This document shows positions 1 through 11,470 of a stretch of DNA of 64,000 nt, piece after piece. Source of the DNA: Trametopsis cervina (taxonomy: Eukaryota; Basidiomycota; Agaricomycetes; Polyporales; Irpicaceae); assembly GCA_022385755.1 (NCBI GenBank), contig MU278350.1, forward strand, positions 882,905 through 946,904, given 5' to 3'. The position numbers and the translations under genes are program-made. The notes under the pieces were generated by a model. That model searched no databases. It was given only the letters and a program-made list of their open reading frames with translations, and had not been told where the DNA came from. How positions within the stretch are numbered: position 1 is the first letter of the stretch; the number at the start of each line of letters is the position of its first letter.

Positions 1-1061
1 AGCGAGATAGGCTTTTGGGTGTGCTGCGAAGCTGGGATATGTGTGTGGAGGACGGGACGGAGGAGGGGGAGGATGACGAGGAGAGGAAGGAAGAGAGAGG
101 CGAAGATATACTCGGAGGATTATGCGTTCATGTGCGGAGAGATGGACGGCGAGGACGATTGGACGAAGACGAACATGGCAGAATTCATTATTGGGAGAGA
201 CGCACGAGCCGCCGCGTCAAAGGGAAATGTGCCTAGCTGCCAATACCGGAGTTGGTATCTGTTTGTGCTCTCATCATCTGTCTGTCGCACAACATCCCAA
301 TCCCCATCCGACACACTCAGCCCTACCAGACGCGCTATCATTAACACAACTCTCCTAACCCATCCACGAAGTGCACGAGGATGACAGTTGACCGCTGCCA
401 CAGATCGTGCTGCCCATCCTGCCATCGTGGCCGCACAGCCAGCCCACAACGTCTGCTTCTCTTCGTCGCGGCCCTCTGATCGCTGTCGGTCACAGCGGAT
501 GACGCGCGTTTCACGTCGTGCAATGCAAACAAACAGCGTCGACTCGCCAGTTCTCCAGAAAACATGCGTGGCCGTGTGGGAGTTGCCATCATAGTCGCGC
601 CTGCCTCTTTCGGCAGGTTGCCAGCACTCGCTCGTTCAATCTCCGCGCTCATCAGGTTCTCGCCCCTTTCGGCACTTGTCGTTCACGCCCATACATGGCA
701 GCCCTGTCTCGACGCTTTGGTAGCTTTCTGCTGCACTCATATCTCGTATCTTCACATGAGTGAATCACCACACCTCTCCTAAGCTCGGACTATCCTCTAC
801 CCACCCGTAACATATCGCCTCAGATACCACAATCTGCAAATCCGACTCGTTTCGCTCACAGATTCGACCGATCCGTCATATCCTCCGCAAATCTGCTCTA
901 CCCCTCCCACACACCGCCTCTGCCTCCTCCACATCACGAGCGAGCAGCCCCTCGCCACCATCCTACTACGCACACACCCGCACGCGAGGCGTTCTATTAT
1001 GTTGTAATATACCTAGCCAAAATGAAGTCATGCTCGCAGCGCTGCCGACGTTCCCATGCAC
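1..1061. other. Intergenic region downstream of EXO1, no gene recognised
   Basis: Short overlapping frames on both strands have no recognisable domain, and the first 240 bases are purine-rich low-complexity sequence. A GT donor-like sequence (CCG then GTGAGT, minus strand) lies exactly at the EXO1 stop. A last tiny EXO1 exon around 960-990 is therefore conceivable but unsupported. Confidence 0.4.
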
Positions 1062-3833
1062 TCACCGGAATTGCGCAAGCTTCAGCCTCGTGCTGCCCTC
1101 GGCTTCTGCAGCTCGTTCGGACCCTGACGATGAACTCCCGGGCCGCTCGTTGACGTCGTCAAAGAAGCCACTGCTACGGCCACCGTTCACAGCCGCAACG
1201 TGCTTCGAACTCTCGCGGCCGGCCGAACGTAGATCACTCTCTTCACGCTTGCGTTTGCTGCACGACCGTCGAGGCGCGGTGGGTCGGTGATGCCCCTCTG
1301 CAGTCACCGTCGTCTCGCTCCTTCGCAGCGTCCCGAGCTTCTGCACGATCATTATGAGTACCTGCATGGCCAACATGACAATGACGCGAACCACCCGCAC
1401 CGAATGTTTGATCGCGGGGGCGGTGTCTTTACGCGCCCATCTTTCCCACCAGCCGTTTGCCACCTTTGCCTCCCGCACCACGGCTGCCTGCTCGTGTATC
1501 TCTTCCTCATCGAGGATGAGTTCATCAGAGAGATCGTCCACGCAAACGTTTGGAGTTTGGGTCGAGCTGTCAGGCGTCTCTGGTACACCTGAGGACGGGG
1601 TACTTTCCATTGAGTCCTCGTAGTCCTCATCGATCTCGCTCGTCCGCTCGTCCCAGTCCTCAAATATATCGCGAAGATCTGGCCCCGCAGCCTGCGCGCG
1701 ACGGGCAGCCTTGAACTTCTTTGAAGGCGTAGGCGTGCCCTGAACGAGGACGTGCCCGCGGCTGGGCGATAAGCTCGGTGTCCGACTCTTCGCCTTCCTT
1801 GCAAAATAGTTGACATGTCGGGCAGTGCTGGGAGGACTGGACAGTACGTCCGCACCAAAGTCATCGTCGGAGAATGTCCGACGGTGTCTCGACACTCGGC
1901 CCCCGGGGCGCATGGGCGAGGAAACCTCAGGTGAGTCCCAGCCACGGATCGAGGGCGACGGTGACAAGTAACCATCTTCTTGCGTGACAAGGTCATCCTC
2001 ATCCTCCTCAAGCGAAATTTCCCCAGAGTCATCTGAAAGTAGCTCGATCGCGCTATCAACGCGGCACGGGACGTTCTCCTTGTTAAACCTATGGCGATCC
2101 AACTGGGATGGTCCGGCGACAGGTTCCTCATCCGAGATGTCCTGCTGGTCAACAACGTGGCCGCCAGTTGGCGTACGAATGGATGCGTCAGCGAAATATC
2201 TCGAAGTTGCGCCTGGTTGAACACGCTGAGTAGGAACGTCCCGTGGCTCCCGTTCTTCTCGCCTCTTCCGCTTTGCCGCAATGTCCTCGTCTACCAACTC
2301 CGCCAGCGTTCGTTTACCACTAGATCGACCGGCCACGGTAGCTGGTGGCTGAGAGGTTTCCCGTTCTACGACAGACATAGAACCATTATTACGTCTTGCG
2401 CCGACCTTGGCCCTCGGTGCTGATAGTAACTAGTCTCAGAAGGTCGCTCATTTTCGGCAGAAACACGGACTCACTGAAAAAGGTCAAAAGATTGGAGGTG
2501 TTCGATTTCTCCGGGCCTGACATCCTGGCTTTGCCCTTCAAACTGGCATCTAGCTTTGGCAAGCTGGTCCCGTTCAACGTTTTAGGCTTTAGCACCCTTG
2601 GAGTGAATGTCGGGTTGATATCCTCCATGCGAAGCAGGCTGATAGGACACGCATCGCCCTCCGCAATTTTTCTGGCCAAAGTGGGTTCAATGTATCTGCC
2701 CGCTCTATTCAGAAGCCTATCCTTGCACACTCTTGACATAAACAAGACGTGAACTCACTCTCCCACGTACTGCTCCGCCTCATCGTCCCAGTCTTGATCA
2801 GGAATGGCCGTCAAGTTCACCAGCACCTTCTCTATTGGATCATACACTCGTTGATGCAGGAACACTTTCTCCGCCAACTTGAAGGACTGGAGATAATCCT
2901 GGGGCACCGCCTTCTTTCCTTCCATTCTCAACGCGCGAACGACGTTCTCCACTGACTTGTGTTTCCGAAGCAATGCCCATGCCGTTTTCAGACCCACCCC
3001 TGGCACGCTGGGGAGATAGTCGCATCCACTCAGGATGGCCATCGCGCGGAACTGCACATCCGACCAACCTAATAGCGAGATGCCACCAGCCGAGGTAGCA
3101 GCGAGCGATGCAAAGTTTGCGCGGGAGATGGATACGACTGTACTTTCGATGGTATCTAGCTTCAGCAGCACGTTCTTGCAGCCAAACACTAGTAGATCAG
3201 AGTCTTCCGTCAATATCCCATCCACCAGTCCGACACGTTCGAGGTACGCCATTTGTGCATCGGCTTCGTACGGGGCAACCACGTAATCAACGTTCTCTGC
3301 CTTCAATGCCTGTGTGTGAGAAACAGCGCAGTGAGCCAAAGATATCATGCGCCGTGAATATCTGTTGAACCTTGATAAGTTGATATGCCATCTGTGGAGT
3401 CACATCAACGCATTTAACATAGAACTCCCGAGCTTGGCTGTGCTTGCCCTGCGCCGCAAGGGTGTTTGCGCGTGCAAGATTCTCGTCGCGTTTCTTCTTG
3501 CGCTCAGACTCCGTTCCTCTTTTGGCAGGAAGGGGGCCACCGTCAAAGACGATGTATGGGGTAATCCCGTGGTGGCGCAGAAGTCGGACACGATGCATAG
3601 CGTAGTCAACATATCTGGAGTGAGGCTTCAATCTTGGCTGAACAATCAAACAAAACGTGTACTAGTACTCACCTCGAGGTACGCTTGCCAGTGACAAGAT
3701 CTGCGGCACACGCGTACGCTCCTCGATGAAGCCACACATACGCATCGACTGCTATGGTTTGCCCAGAGTACTCTGACAGGTGTTTGTTGACCTGTATAGG
3801 TTTGAGCAGCGGTAATAAACCCGATATCCCCAT
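1062..3833 (-). CDS. EXO1: Exonuclease 1 (RAD2/XPG-family 5'-3' exonuclease / flap endonuclease)
   Basis: The product is a nuclear 5'-3' exonuclease of mismatch repair, end resection and recombination. The start at 3833 reads MGISGLLPLLKPI, the conserved XPG N-domain opening. Exon 2 carries the XPG-N continuation (ITPYIVFDGGPLPAKR). Exon 3 carries the XPG-I core APYEADAQMAYL and the acidic LTEDSDLLVFGC, then the helix-hairpin-helix region GCDYLPSVPGVGLKTA. The C-terminal half is Ser/Pro-rich and acidic, as in other EXO1 tails. Exons by splice sites: 3673-3833, 3371-3614, 2759-3309, 2475-2695, 1062-2419. The last exon very likely hides a 60-nt in-frame intron (1341-1400), because read-through would insert a hydrophobic segment. 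With it removed the product is about 824 residues, a normal family size. The exact 3' end is less certain, since a donor-like GTGAGT overlaps the TGA. Confidence 0.92.
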
Positions 3834-5163
3834 GTCAGCTTCTCGTGGTGGTAGATGGCCAACGTGGTGGCATTCACGAGAGCGTCGCGAGCTTGGTGAG
3901 GGAGTACTGCATGCAAAGGCTCGATCAGCAGTGGCAGGCGCTGCACGTCGGGGGTGACAAAGGAGGACAAACAACGCGCTCGCGTCGGGTCACGAGACGT
4001 CACGTCACGCGTAAACACCGCGTCGCGTCGACAACAGTTGAGAATCTCTGTTCCTTCACTTCCTTCAATCTGCTCATATCATCTATCCTTGATTTTGACG
4101 ATATTGATTAAGAAGAGCTGGGGGAAGACGACGTATTTGATGACTTCATCCCCGTCTACGTATTATTTACTCTCATCATCGCAGATTACGCTGTCGGGCG
4201 GGCGCACACGAGCACTTGTGAAGTGTCTCCTTCGCTATATTCACAATGACGCACCGCGTGCTGTCGCGAGTGTGATTCCCACCAACAATGGATTTAGCTT
4301 TCTCGGAACAATTGTTATCGCCTTCATGCGGCCGGGAGGTCGTCACGATGACTCAATAAACGACGATCCTCCCTTAAAGAGGGCGCCGTAAACGACACTT
4401 ATCGACGTCAACACGTTTCTTACACGCCATCGCCGGTCCCAAATCTCAGCCCGATAAGTGACCTGGGCACTGTAATATGTGGGGAGAGTAGGCTATAGTC
4501 AAAGGACTAGCAGCCTCGCATCTTTCCGACTCCCGTTCTCCCGGAGAATTTCCAGGTGGGCCATCGCCCACTTCAGAAGCTCAAAGGCCTGCCTCGCGTC
4601 ATCGATACGTTGGTCAGTTGGCGACTGCGCATGTTTTCGTCCGTATCGACCACTGGCAATGTGTTCGACCGTTTCCACACTGGCAGTGGTATCACCGCAC
4701 CGTTCCCACCTAATGCATCCTTTGCGATCTGGACTGCGTCTCGCATAGGCACACCCATGCCGCGATAGGCCACGACCTCGCATGTGAACAGGCAAGACGT
4801 TCATGCCAGCATCCCATCTTCCGAGTCGCCCAGGATCACATTCACTGCGGTCTGGGACATGCCACCGGAAATGAGATTATCGCAATAATCTGGAGATCCG
4901 AGGTACGTCCTGGCACGTCGTCCGAGCTTCGCATTGAACGTCCATGACACTTGATTTTGAGAGAAGGTGGTAGAGCACTCAGCTGACGAATGCTCATGCA
5001 GTCCTCGAGGACGAGTAGTTGTGCATTAGCGAGCCTTAACCATTGAGAGTGGGTGGCAGTGCGTGGTCTGTGTCAGCACGAGAGCATGCATACGCGTGTA
5101 AGTCTTGCTAAGATTGGAGAGATACAGTACAGTTGAGTGCTCAATGGAGTGATAGGAAAACAA
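3834..5163. other. Intergenic region; coding-like unknown segment on the minus strand near 4500-4980
   Basis: This lies between the EXO1 start and the 3' end of the dioxygenase. On the minus strand, 4800-4975 reads as a continuous peptide containing TYLGSPDYCDNLISGG and VNVILGDSEDGM. Nearby frames contain GVPMRDAVQIAKDALGG and DDARQAFELLKWAMAHLE. The pieces lie in different frames without a convincing splice model. I do not recognise the family; a decayed gene or an unresolved spliced gene would both fit. The rest (3834-4450) looks like a promoter/5' region. Confidence 0.3.
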
Positions 5164-6529
5164 TCATGCGGAAGCGTTCCTCGCTCGCTCACTCGCAAAC
5201 CGCTCGCGAGCGCGCTTGGAGTCTTCCGCAGAGACGAGAACGATATCGTGTGTGAGAAGCTTAAAGGAGCCACCTTTCGGGAAGCCACGTTTCTTTGCTT
5301 CTGCGTCGTCATTCACTTCTTTCAGTGACTACCATGCATAATGAGCAAAGATTCACAAGCCAGAGGCGTCAGGAAATAGCGCACCACGACCAAGGACTTC
5401 TTCACACCGAACACAGCGTCACTGGCAAGCCACTCGTCTCCCTCGGGGTACAACGCTGTGACAAGCTTCTGGTAACCCGGCGCCTCAACCATCAAGTGCA
5501 AGTGGTTTGGTCTCATATTGTGTCGCCCCAGACTTAGGAGTAAATCGCCAACGGGGCCCTGCGGCGGAACCAGTCGTTATGGTGAGTGGACGACCAATCA
5601 GAACGTTGCACTCACATCGCCTGGGATTGGATAAGGCACGGGGACGACCGCTCGATATCCATATGTGCCATCTTCTCTTGAGTGCAGCCGCCCTCTGCAG
5701 TCCGGTTTGTCACGAACCGCATACTGAGTGTCGTAGTTGCCTGTCTCTTATCAGAAACTGCAAACGAAGGCAACCTTGCAACCTACCATTTCCATCTGTT
5801 TCCCAGGTTTCGATTATGGCATTGGGAATGGGTTTGCCGTCCGTGGAGAGAACCCGCCCCTCGACATACATGTAATCCCCCTTACCTTCGGACGCAATGG
5901 AGTCCCCGGTGTCCACTGCATTGCGGTGAGTGATCGCGTCAAAGATCAGTGGGACAGCTACGCACACTCAGGCGCATCTTCTGTGAAGAACGGCCCCAAG
6001 ACACTGCTTTCCGTAGCACCATTGATGGGGGGATTATTGATCGCATCCACCAGGGCTGAAACACCGAGTACATCTGACAGGAGAATGAACTCCTGACGGA
6101 TTGGAGTGCACGTCTGACCTGTCCGTGTTAAGAACTGGATCGTAGTCATCCATTCCTCTGTGGTGATACTGTAAACAATCAATGAATAAGCACGTCATAA
6201 GGGGACAGGGCGGTCAGTGATGGATACCTCGTTTCCGATACAAAATGATGTAGATGCGTTATCAAGTTCTTGAAGATGAACTTCTGGCGGCTGATACGAG
6301 GGGTGAGGGAAAGAGGAGATGAAGAGGCATGATGGAGGCGCACTCGCTTGGCGCAAGCTCTACCAGCTTCAGCAGGTTGGATGTGATTGTTTCTGCTTTC
6401 TCAGGGTACTGGTGTACCGTATCAGGCGCGAGTCGAATCAAGGCACGTCAAACAACTCACCGGCAGCGGGAAAGGGGGAGGCGGGAGACCGTTTCCGACA
6501 GCTTTATTGGCCACTTCAATGCCAGACAT
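5164..6529 (-). CDS. Hydroxyquinol 1,2-dioxygenase-like intradiol ring-cleavage dioxygenase
   Basis: The product is a non-haem Fe(III) enzyme that opens trihydroxybenzene (hydroxyquinol) or catechol rings between the hydroxyls, feeding lignin-derived aromatics into central metabolism. The N-terminal dimerisation domain (FIFKNLITHLHHFV, TTEEWMTTIQFLT) is followed by the catalytic beta-sandwich: SSVLGPFF, GNYDTQYAVRD, and the metal-binding GTYGYRAVVPVPYPIP and RPNHLHLM, whose Tyr and His residues are the expected two Tyr/two His iron ligands. Eight exons (6461-6529, 6344-6408, 6228-6290, 5966-6168, 5787-5915, 5616-5740, 5385-5558, 5164-5328) sum to 331 codons, the usual family length. The start reads MSGIEVANKAVG. 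The donor of the last intron could be shifted by 3 nt. Hydroxyquinol rather than catechol specificity is inferred from overall resemblance. Confidence 0.88.
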
Positions 6530-6631
6530 ATTGTTTGTAGATCTGTGAAGAATTGGCTTCAAATAGGAATACGATCGTCGACGGTGAGGCTAGAGAAATA
6601 GCAGCGAGAGTTGAGAGGGATTGCGACGGGT

Positions 6632-6640
6632 GTTTATACA
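6632..6640 (-). promoter_or_regulatory. TATA-like box of the dioxygenase gene
   Basis: The minus strand reads TGTATAAACA about 105 bases upstream of the dioxygenase start at 6529. It is the only clear TATA match in that upstream region. Confidence 0.4.
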
Positions 6641-7262
6641 ATTCCGCAGAGATAAAGTGCGTGAACTTAATCTCTATAATAGGGCGTGGGTGAAGTCACA
6701 GGACACCCTGACGCAGAACCGCATCGCGGAGCATGCTACGGTTTCATCAGCAACCCATAATCCGTCGACAATTCATGCTTATGTGACGACCTGCAAGTCC
6801 TTACGCACAAATGGTGAGTGCATAGCTGCGGCCGAGAACAAGCTGTTGATTGGGCGTATTTGAGTAGAGCCTTTATAACTCATCAAAGCTGCCGCAATCT
6901 CTGCCGCGTCCTATTGGCAACAGATGATACTCTTCGCTGCTGTATGTTCAAACCATCAGGCAAAGCTTCTAAGCAGCCGCTTGGGGGTGTTGGGGCTACA
7001 ATTGTAGCATAATAACGTCTGTCCCGCTGATTACATTTTATTACAATGTGATTCGTCCTGACACAATACTGTAATTGTAGGAAGTGGTGAAGGATCACAT
7101 CGCCTACATGAGGCGACACAGAGCAACACGCTCCTCATTGTGCAGGGTCATGAGGACGTCGAGGAGAGCAACAACCGATTTGGCATGGCGACGACTCCGA
7201 CGAGCGACCGCGTCGGTTGACACACTGATGGGACATGCGCTCAAGTGGACTAGCGAGTACTC

Positions 7263-7303
7263 TGATTGGTTCCGCGCTGCCGCCCTGTACCTCCGTATAT
7301 AAG
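7263..7303 (+). promoter_or_regulatory. CCAAT-like and TATA elements upstream of the secreted-protein gene
   Basis: GATTGGT (an inverted CCAAT) at about 7263 is followed by TATATAAG at about 7296-7303. This is roughly 175 bases before the ATG at 7478, leaving room for a pyrimidine-rich 5' leader (7320-7477). The remainder of 6530-7260 is the divergent spacer with the dioxygenase, and I see no gene in it. Confidence 0.5.
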
Positions 7304-7477
7304 GCCCCAGCTGCCCGGTTTCAAGTCCCATCCTCCTTCACTTGGCATTATCCCCCTCTTGACGAGGCAGGCCGGACCACTTGACTATCCCGTACCGAAT
7401 CGCTGGTCATTCGCTCTCATTCTCTCTCTCTCCGTCCAGGCAGACGTTCATCCAATCACATTCATTTCTGAATCACC

Positions 7478-8249
7478 ATGTTCTCCAAGCTCTTCTTCGC
7501 TCTGTCTCTGGTTCTCGGCCTCACCCTGCAGGTGTCTGCACACGCTGCCATCACCCCTCAGCTCGGCGTGAACGGCACACCAGTACGCAACGACGTGCAG
7601 AGGCCGTCCACCCAGTCGCCTTGCGGCAACGTGAACATTGCGCAGACCATCAATACTTCCCAGGCTGCCCAGCTGCAAGCTAGCGGCTCCTTTGTTGCCA
7701 CCATCCACAACTTCAATGCGTGAGTTCCCTTGATCTTGGTACAAAGCGCATTATATCTGACGCTCTTGCAGTGGTGTTGACGGCTCGAGAGAGATCACCA
7801 AGGCACTTGTGGACCCTACTGGCACCGGTAAGAACTTCGTTGCCGCAACGGTAACCAAGAACGGTATCAAGGTGAGCAAGAATCCCTCTCATGCCGGATA
7901 TTAAATTAATGGAGTTTTCGAAGGCCCCAACGGACGTTTCCTCGCAGCAGCTCACCGTTCAGCTCCCGGCTGGCACTAAGTGCACCGGTGGTTCTGGCAA
8001 GAACACCTGCTTGGTCAGCTTGACCACTGCTGGTGGATTTGGTAACTGCGTGGCTGTCAAGTCTGGTGCTGCTGCTGCTCCTGCCGCCAACAACGCAGCC
8101 AAGCAGGGCAAGGGAAAGCGTGATGCGCGTGCCTATGTAAGTTGAACATTATGTGATACAGCCGGACATCTTATTGACAAGCTCTATAGGGAAGCCGTGC
8201 TGCCAGGGCTATGCGTCGTGCGATGGAAGAAATCCAGGAGTGGATGTAA
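7478..8249 (+). CDS. Small secreted protein, possibly Egh16/GAS1-like
   Basis: The 204-residue product starts with a clear signal peptide (MFSKLFFALSLVLGLTLQVSA, cleavage likely before HAAI). The mature part contains SPCGNVNI, FVAATVTKNG, TVQLPAGTKC and TTAGGFGNCVAV, with few cysteines. The tail is Ala/Lys-rich and ends in a charged helix (RAMRRAMEEIQEWM). Four exons (7478-7719, 7772-7871, 7924-8136, 8190-8249) sum to 205 codons. The pattern resembles fungal secreted proteins described as Egh16/GAS-like, which in pathogens are appressorial. I recognise the resemblance only loosely, and the function here is unknown. Its promoter, with TATA and CCAAT boxes, suggests strong regulated expression. 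Confidence 0.8.
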
Positions 8250-8480
8250 GAGGGAGTAACAATACCGAGTCGAATGTTTTGACAGGGGCATGTCCCTGTT
8301 TGCTTTCATCCATCAATTCTGTACGGTTAATATTAGTCAATTGGTTGAGGAACCCATTACACGCGTGAGGAGTGCTTTCAAGAAGGCGGTGATGCCACAC
8401 TGATGCCCTATCACTGGTCAATGTTGGGGATGCCGTGCGTCCCCGTATAGGAGTCGCAGCCCCTCATTGTAACTGATCCT

Positions 8481-9641
8481 TCATTGACTGTGCAAGAATC
8501 GTAACAAATGATGAACCACAGCATCCGCATTCTCCTGTTGCACCCAATGCCCGGCGCCGTCCACCAACACGAAGTCCTCGTCCGACATGCGGACGAACAG
8601 AGATCGCATCTTTGCAATACCGTTTGGCGTCTGGTACACGCCCCAGTCTTTAGCACCGCCGATGAACATGGCAGGTATCTCGACCTTCTTTCCGTAGAAC
8701 AGACGCGGCTGGTCTACGAGGGCTTCATCCGTGAAGGACGCCCTGTATCCGTTTAATCCTCCTTGGAACCCTGTGCGGTTGAACTCCTCAACATAGACGG
8801 CCAGATCTTCATCCCGCAACCATTCATTCTGTCCCACTGCAGTATCCGAGGGTGCGTTGGGTAGAACCACGTCAGACCAGGTAGATTGAGCCGGCATAAT
8901 GTAGTATTGAGGGAGCTGGGATAACTCCGATACGCTGGAGAGCGGATGAGGGTCATTGGCAGGCCAATCCCCACTCTTCATGTGGTAATACGCCCGGAGA
9001 AAGGCGTGCAATCCCCCGGGAGGGTGGAGAAAGTCGTTATTTGCTGCAGGAAGGGAATTATAAACACTATAATGCTTGAGCGGCGGATCGAGACTTTGGA
9101 GATAATCGTTTAGCACGACAGCGAGTGTCTTTGGGGACGGAGGTTTGGATTCGGGTGAAGAAGCACCGACATTGAACGGAAGGTCAGGAGGGCCTCCGAA
9201 CGGCGCACTCATGCAAACGACGGATTTGAATAAATCGGGCCTGGCGACTGCACAATGCCCGGCAATGACAGAGCCCATGTCGTGACCAACGACGGCTGCC
9301 GCACTGTTGTAACCCAACGCGTATACAAGGGCAACCACGTCGTGGGCCATGTTCAGTAACCCGTATGGACGAACGTCGTCTTCGTATGTGATCATCCGGT
9401 CCGGTGCTGATACGCTCTTCGTGCGCCCGAGGCCCCTGACATCAGGCGCGACGACGAAGTACCCTGCGTCCGCCAAAGGGAGCATGATCTTTCGCCAGGA
9501 AAACGCTAGCTCTGGGAAGCCGTGTAGGAGTACGACAAGCGGGGCCTGCCGGTCACCGGCTTGCAGGACGTGCATGTCAAGGTCCCGGACCCGCAACGAC
9601 GTCGAGACGATGCCCTGTGGAAGGCGTAAAGATAACGACAT
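8481..9641 (-). CDS. Epoxide hydrolase-type alpha/beta hydrolase
   Basis: This is a single open frame of 386 codons from the ATG at 9641; an upstream in-frame extension begins only at a GTG. The alpha/beta-hydrolase signature is complete. The oxyanion-hole motif HGFPE is at about residues 40-44. VAPDVRGLGRT follows. The nucleophile elbow GHDMGS has Asp at about 121, and an Asp nucleophile rather than Ser points to an epoxide hydrolase (or haloalkane dehalogenase relative). The catalytic-His segment GAGHWVQQENAD is near the C-terminus. A cap-domain insertion of about 140 residues lies between. No signal peptide is seen, so it is probably cytosolic. The likely role is hydration of epoxides from aromatics or lipids. 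Confidence 0.88.
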   Translation of the reverse strand: MSLSLRLPQGIVSTSLRVRDLDMHVLQAGDRQAPLVVLLHGFPELAFSWRKIMLPLADAGYFVVAPDVRGLGRTKSVSAPDRMITYEDDVRPYGLLNMAHDVVALVYALGYNSAAAVVGHDMGSVIAGHCAVARPDLFKSVVCMSAPFGGPPDLPFNVGASSPESKPPSPKTLAVVLNDYLQSLDPPLKHYSVYNSLPAANNDFLHPPGGLHAFLRAYYHMKSGDWPANDPHPLSSVSELSQLPQYYIMPAQSTWSDVVLPNAPSDTAVGQNEWLRDEDLAVYVEEFNRTGFQGGLNGYRASFTDEALVDQPRLFYGKKVEIPAMFIGGAKDWGVYQTPNGIAKMRSLFVRMSDEDFVLVDGAGHWVQQENADAVVHHLLRFLHSQ

Positions 9642-10156
9642 ATGTGCTGTGTATCTATCAGGATCATAGTCAGTAAACACATTGAGCACTGAAGATTGTA
9701 CACGAACATTAGAGTTCGCAAGCGATTGCGCCAGTTGTGGTGAATATGAAGTTCAGTTACTCGGACGAGATCAAGTTGGCGATTTTTGCTGGATGAGGGT
9801 CAGGAGGAGTAGATACGTACATATGCTTGCGCAGGCACCCAAACGTGGCCGCAGCCTGAGTTTGACGCGAGCATTCCTTTGCTATCGACTAGTAAGCATT
9901 CAGAAAGCGTCTCACGCATTTCCTAGGCTGCAGGCAGCGAGCTACGTCAAGGTCTCATCCGGGGTCCTCCTATCCCACGCGAGCTCAATTACATAATCTA
10001 GCGCTTCCCCACAGCAACCGCCGCTGTCGATCCAAGCCGTCGAAAAAATTTGCCCAGTAGCAAGAGTCTGACCATATTCAAAATCGTGCCAGACTGGAGT
10101 ATAAGAGCTCAAAAGACATAGGACAGACCGAGCCCGACCTCACGAACTTACTTGAC
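9642..10156. other. Divergent intergenic spacer
   Basis: This is the shared upstream region of the epoxide hydrolase (-) and phosphopantothenate-cysteine ligase (+). I see no conserved coding sequence or clear TATA box. Confidence 0.4.
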
Positions 10157-11470
10157 ATGGCCACAGAAGAAGCGCAATTCTCCGCGGAGACGTACTTCGC
10201 GACCCAGCCTCCACCTACGACGCTGGACGAAGATGTCGCGCGGGTGCGTGATTTCGTACAGCGCCAGAGAGAGACAGGGCGGAAGGTTGTGTTGGTGACG
10301 GTAAGCGATGTCCCTCCCTGTACGTGTCGTAATCGAGGCTGATAATCGCGTTTGTAGAGTGGAGGGACCACCGTCCCACTTGAGCTCAACGTGTGAGCGC
10401 TCGGTCGCAATCAAATTCGTACGGGCACTGCAGTAAACTTATGCGTGTGCGTTTGCAGCGTGCGGTTCTTGGACAACTTTAGTGCTGGTATGTTTCGCGT
10501 GTATCTACCCTCGCCGTGGCCGATTTATATATTTGTCTCCAGGGACAAGAGGTGCTACCTCTGCGGAGTATTTCCTGAAGGCGGGTTATGCGGTCATCTT
10601 TATGCATCGGCAGTTTAGCCTTCAGCCTTTCAGTCGACACTACTCGCACTCTACGCATCCCTTCCTCGATTTCCTTGATGTGGACGATTCGGAGATACCC
10701 ACGCGGATCGATGTCAGGCCCGAGGAACGACAGCAGCTCATAGAAGTGCTCTCTCAATACAAGCAAGTACAGAAGGCGGGTACCTTGCATACCCTCACCT
10801 TCGTAACCGTCAACGATTACCTCTGGCTGCTCCGGGCTTTGAGCCAAGAACTTTTCGTACTCGGCCGAAGCGCAATGTTCTACCTCGCAGCGGCCGTCAG
10901 CGACTTCTTCCTGCCACGGCAGAAGATGGTACGTTAATCCTGTCCGTCGAGAAGTTCTGTCGCATACACTAACACTACACAATTGAAAAGTCGGAACACA
11001 AGATACAATCCGGCAAAGGAAGTCTGCATATCGAGATGGACCAGGTTCCGAAAATCCTGAAGCCGCTGGTCTCTGAGTGGACGCGAGAAGGCTACATCGT
11101 CTCTTTCAAGGTAAACAGCGCTATCCACACTCTCTAAAACGCACGGACCGGAGTCTCATACATTTTACAACAGCTTGAAACAGACTCGGACCTGCTCATT
11201 CCGAAGGCGCGCGCCGCTCTGGCCCGTTACGGGCACCAAGTCGTGATCGGTAACGACCTGCACCGCCGCAAGTTTGAAGTCGTCTTTGTAACCCCTATCA
11301 ATGGCCAGCGGCCGGCACGGCCTCCACCTGAAGTGGATGATTTCGACCTGTTCACAGAGACTTGGCTCCATATCGACCCGGCGCGCGAGCCGCAGAAGGA
11401 GATAGAGGAGGATATCGTGGCTGAGCTGGTGAAGCGGCACCGGGTGTGGGCGGACCACGCCGCGACATGA
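10157..11470 (+). CDS. CAB2: Phosphopantothenate-cysteine ligase (PPCS), coenzyme A biosynthesis
   Basis: The enzyme joins 4'-phosphopantothenate to cysteine in the second step of CoA synthesis. Eukaryotic PPCS landmarks are present across exon joins: VVLVTSGGTTVPLE, the NV-VRFLDNFSAGTRGATSAEYFL nucleotide-binding region, FYLAAAVSDFF, then KIQSG and ALARYGHQVVIGNDL near the end. Six exons (10157-10300, 10358-10392, 10459-10487, 10543-10928, 10991-11110, 11174-11470) sum to 337 codons, normal for the eukaryotic enzyme. Two of the exons are very short (35 and 29 nt) and together encode the invariant SGGTTVPLE and FLDNFSAG motifs. The symbol follows the yeast orthologue. Confidence 0.92.

Noticed and set aside
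1352..2281. 309-codon minus-strand frame inside EXO1
   Set aside because: A frame-shifted shadow of the EXO1 last exon; it lacks domain resemblance and is out of frame with the XPG exons.
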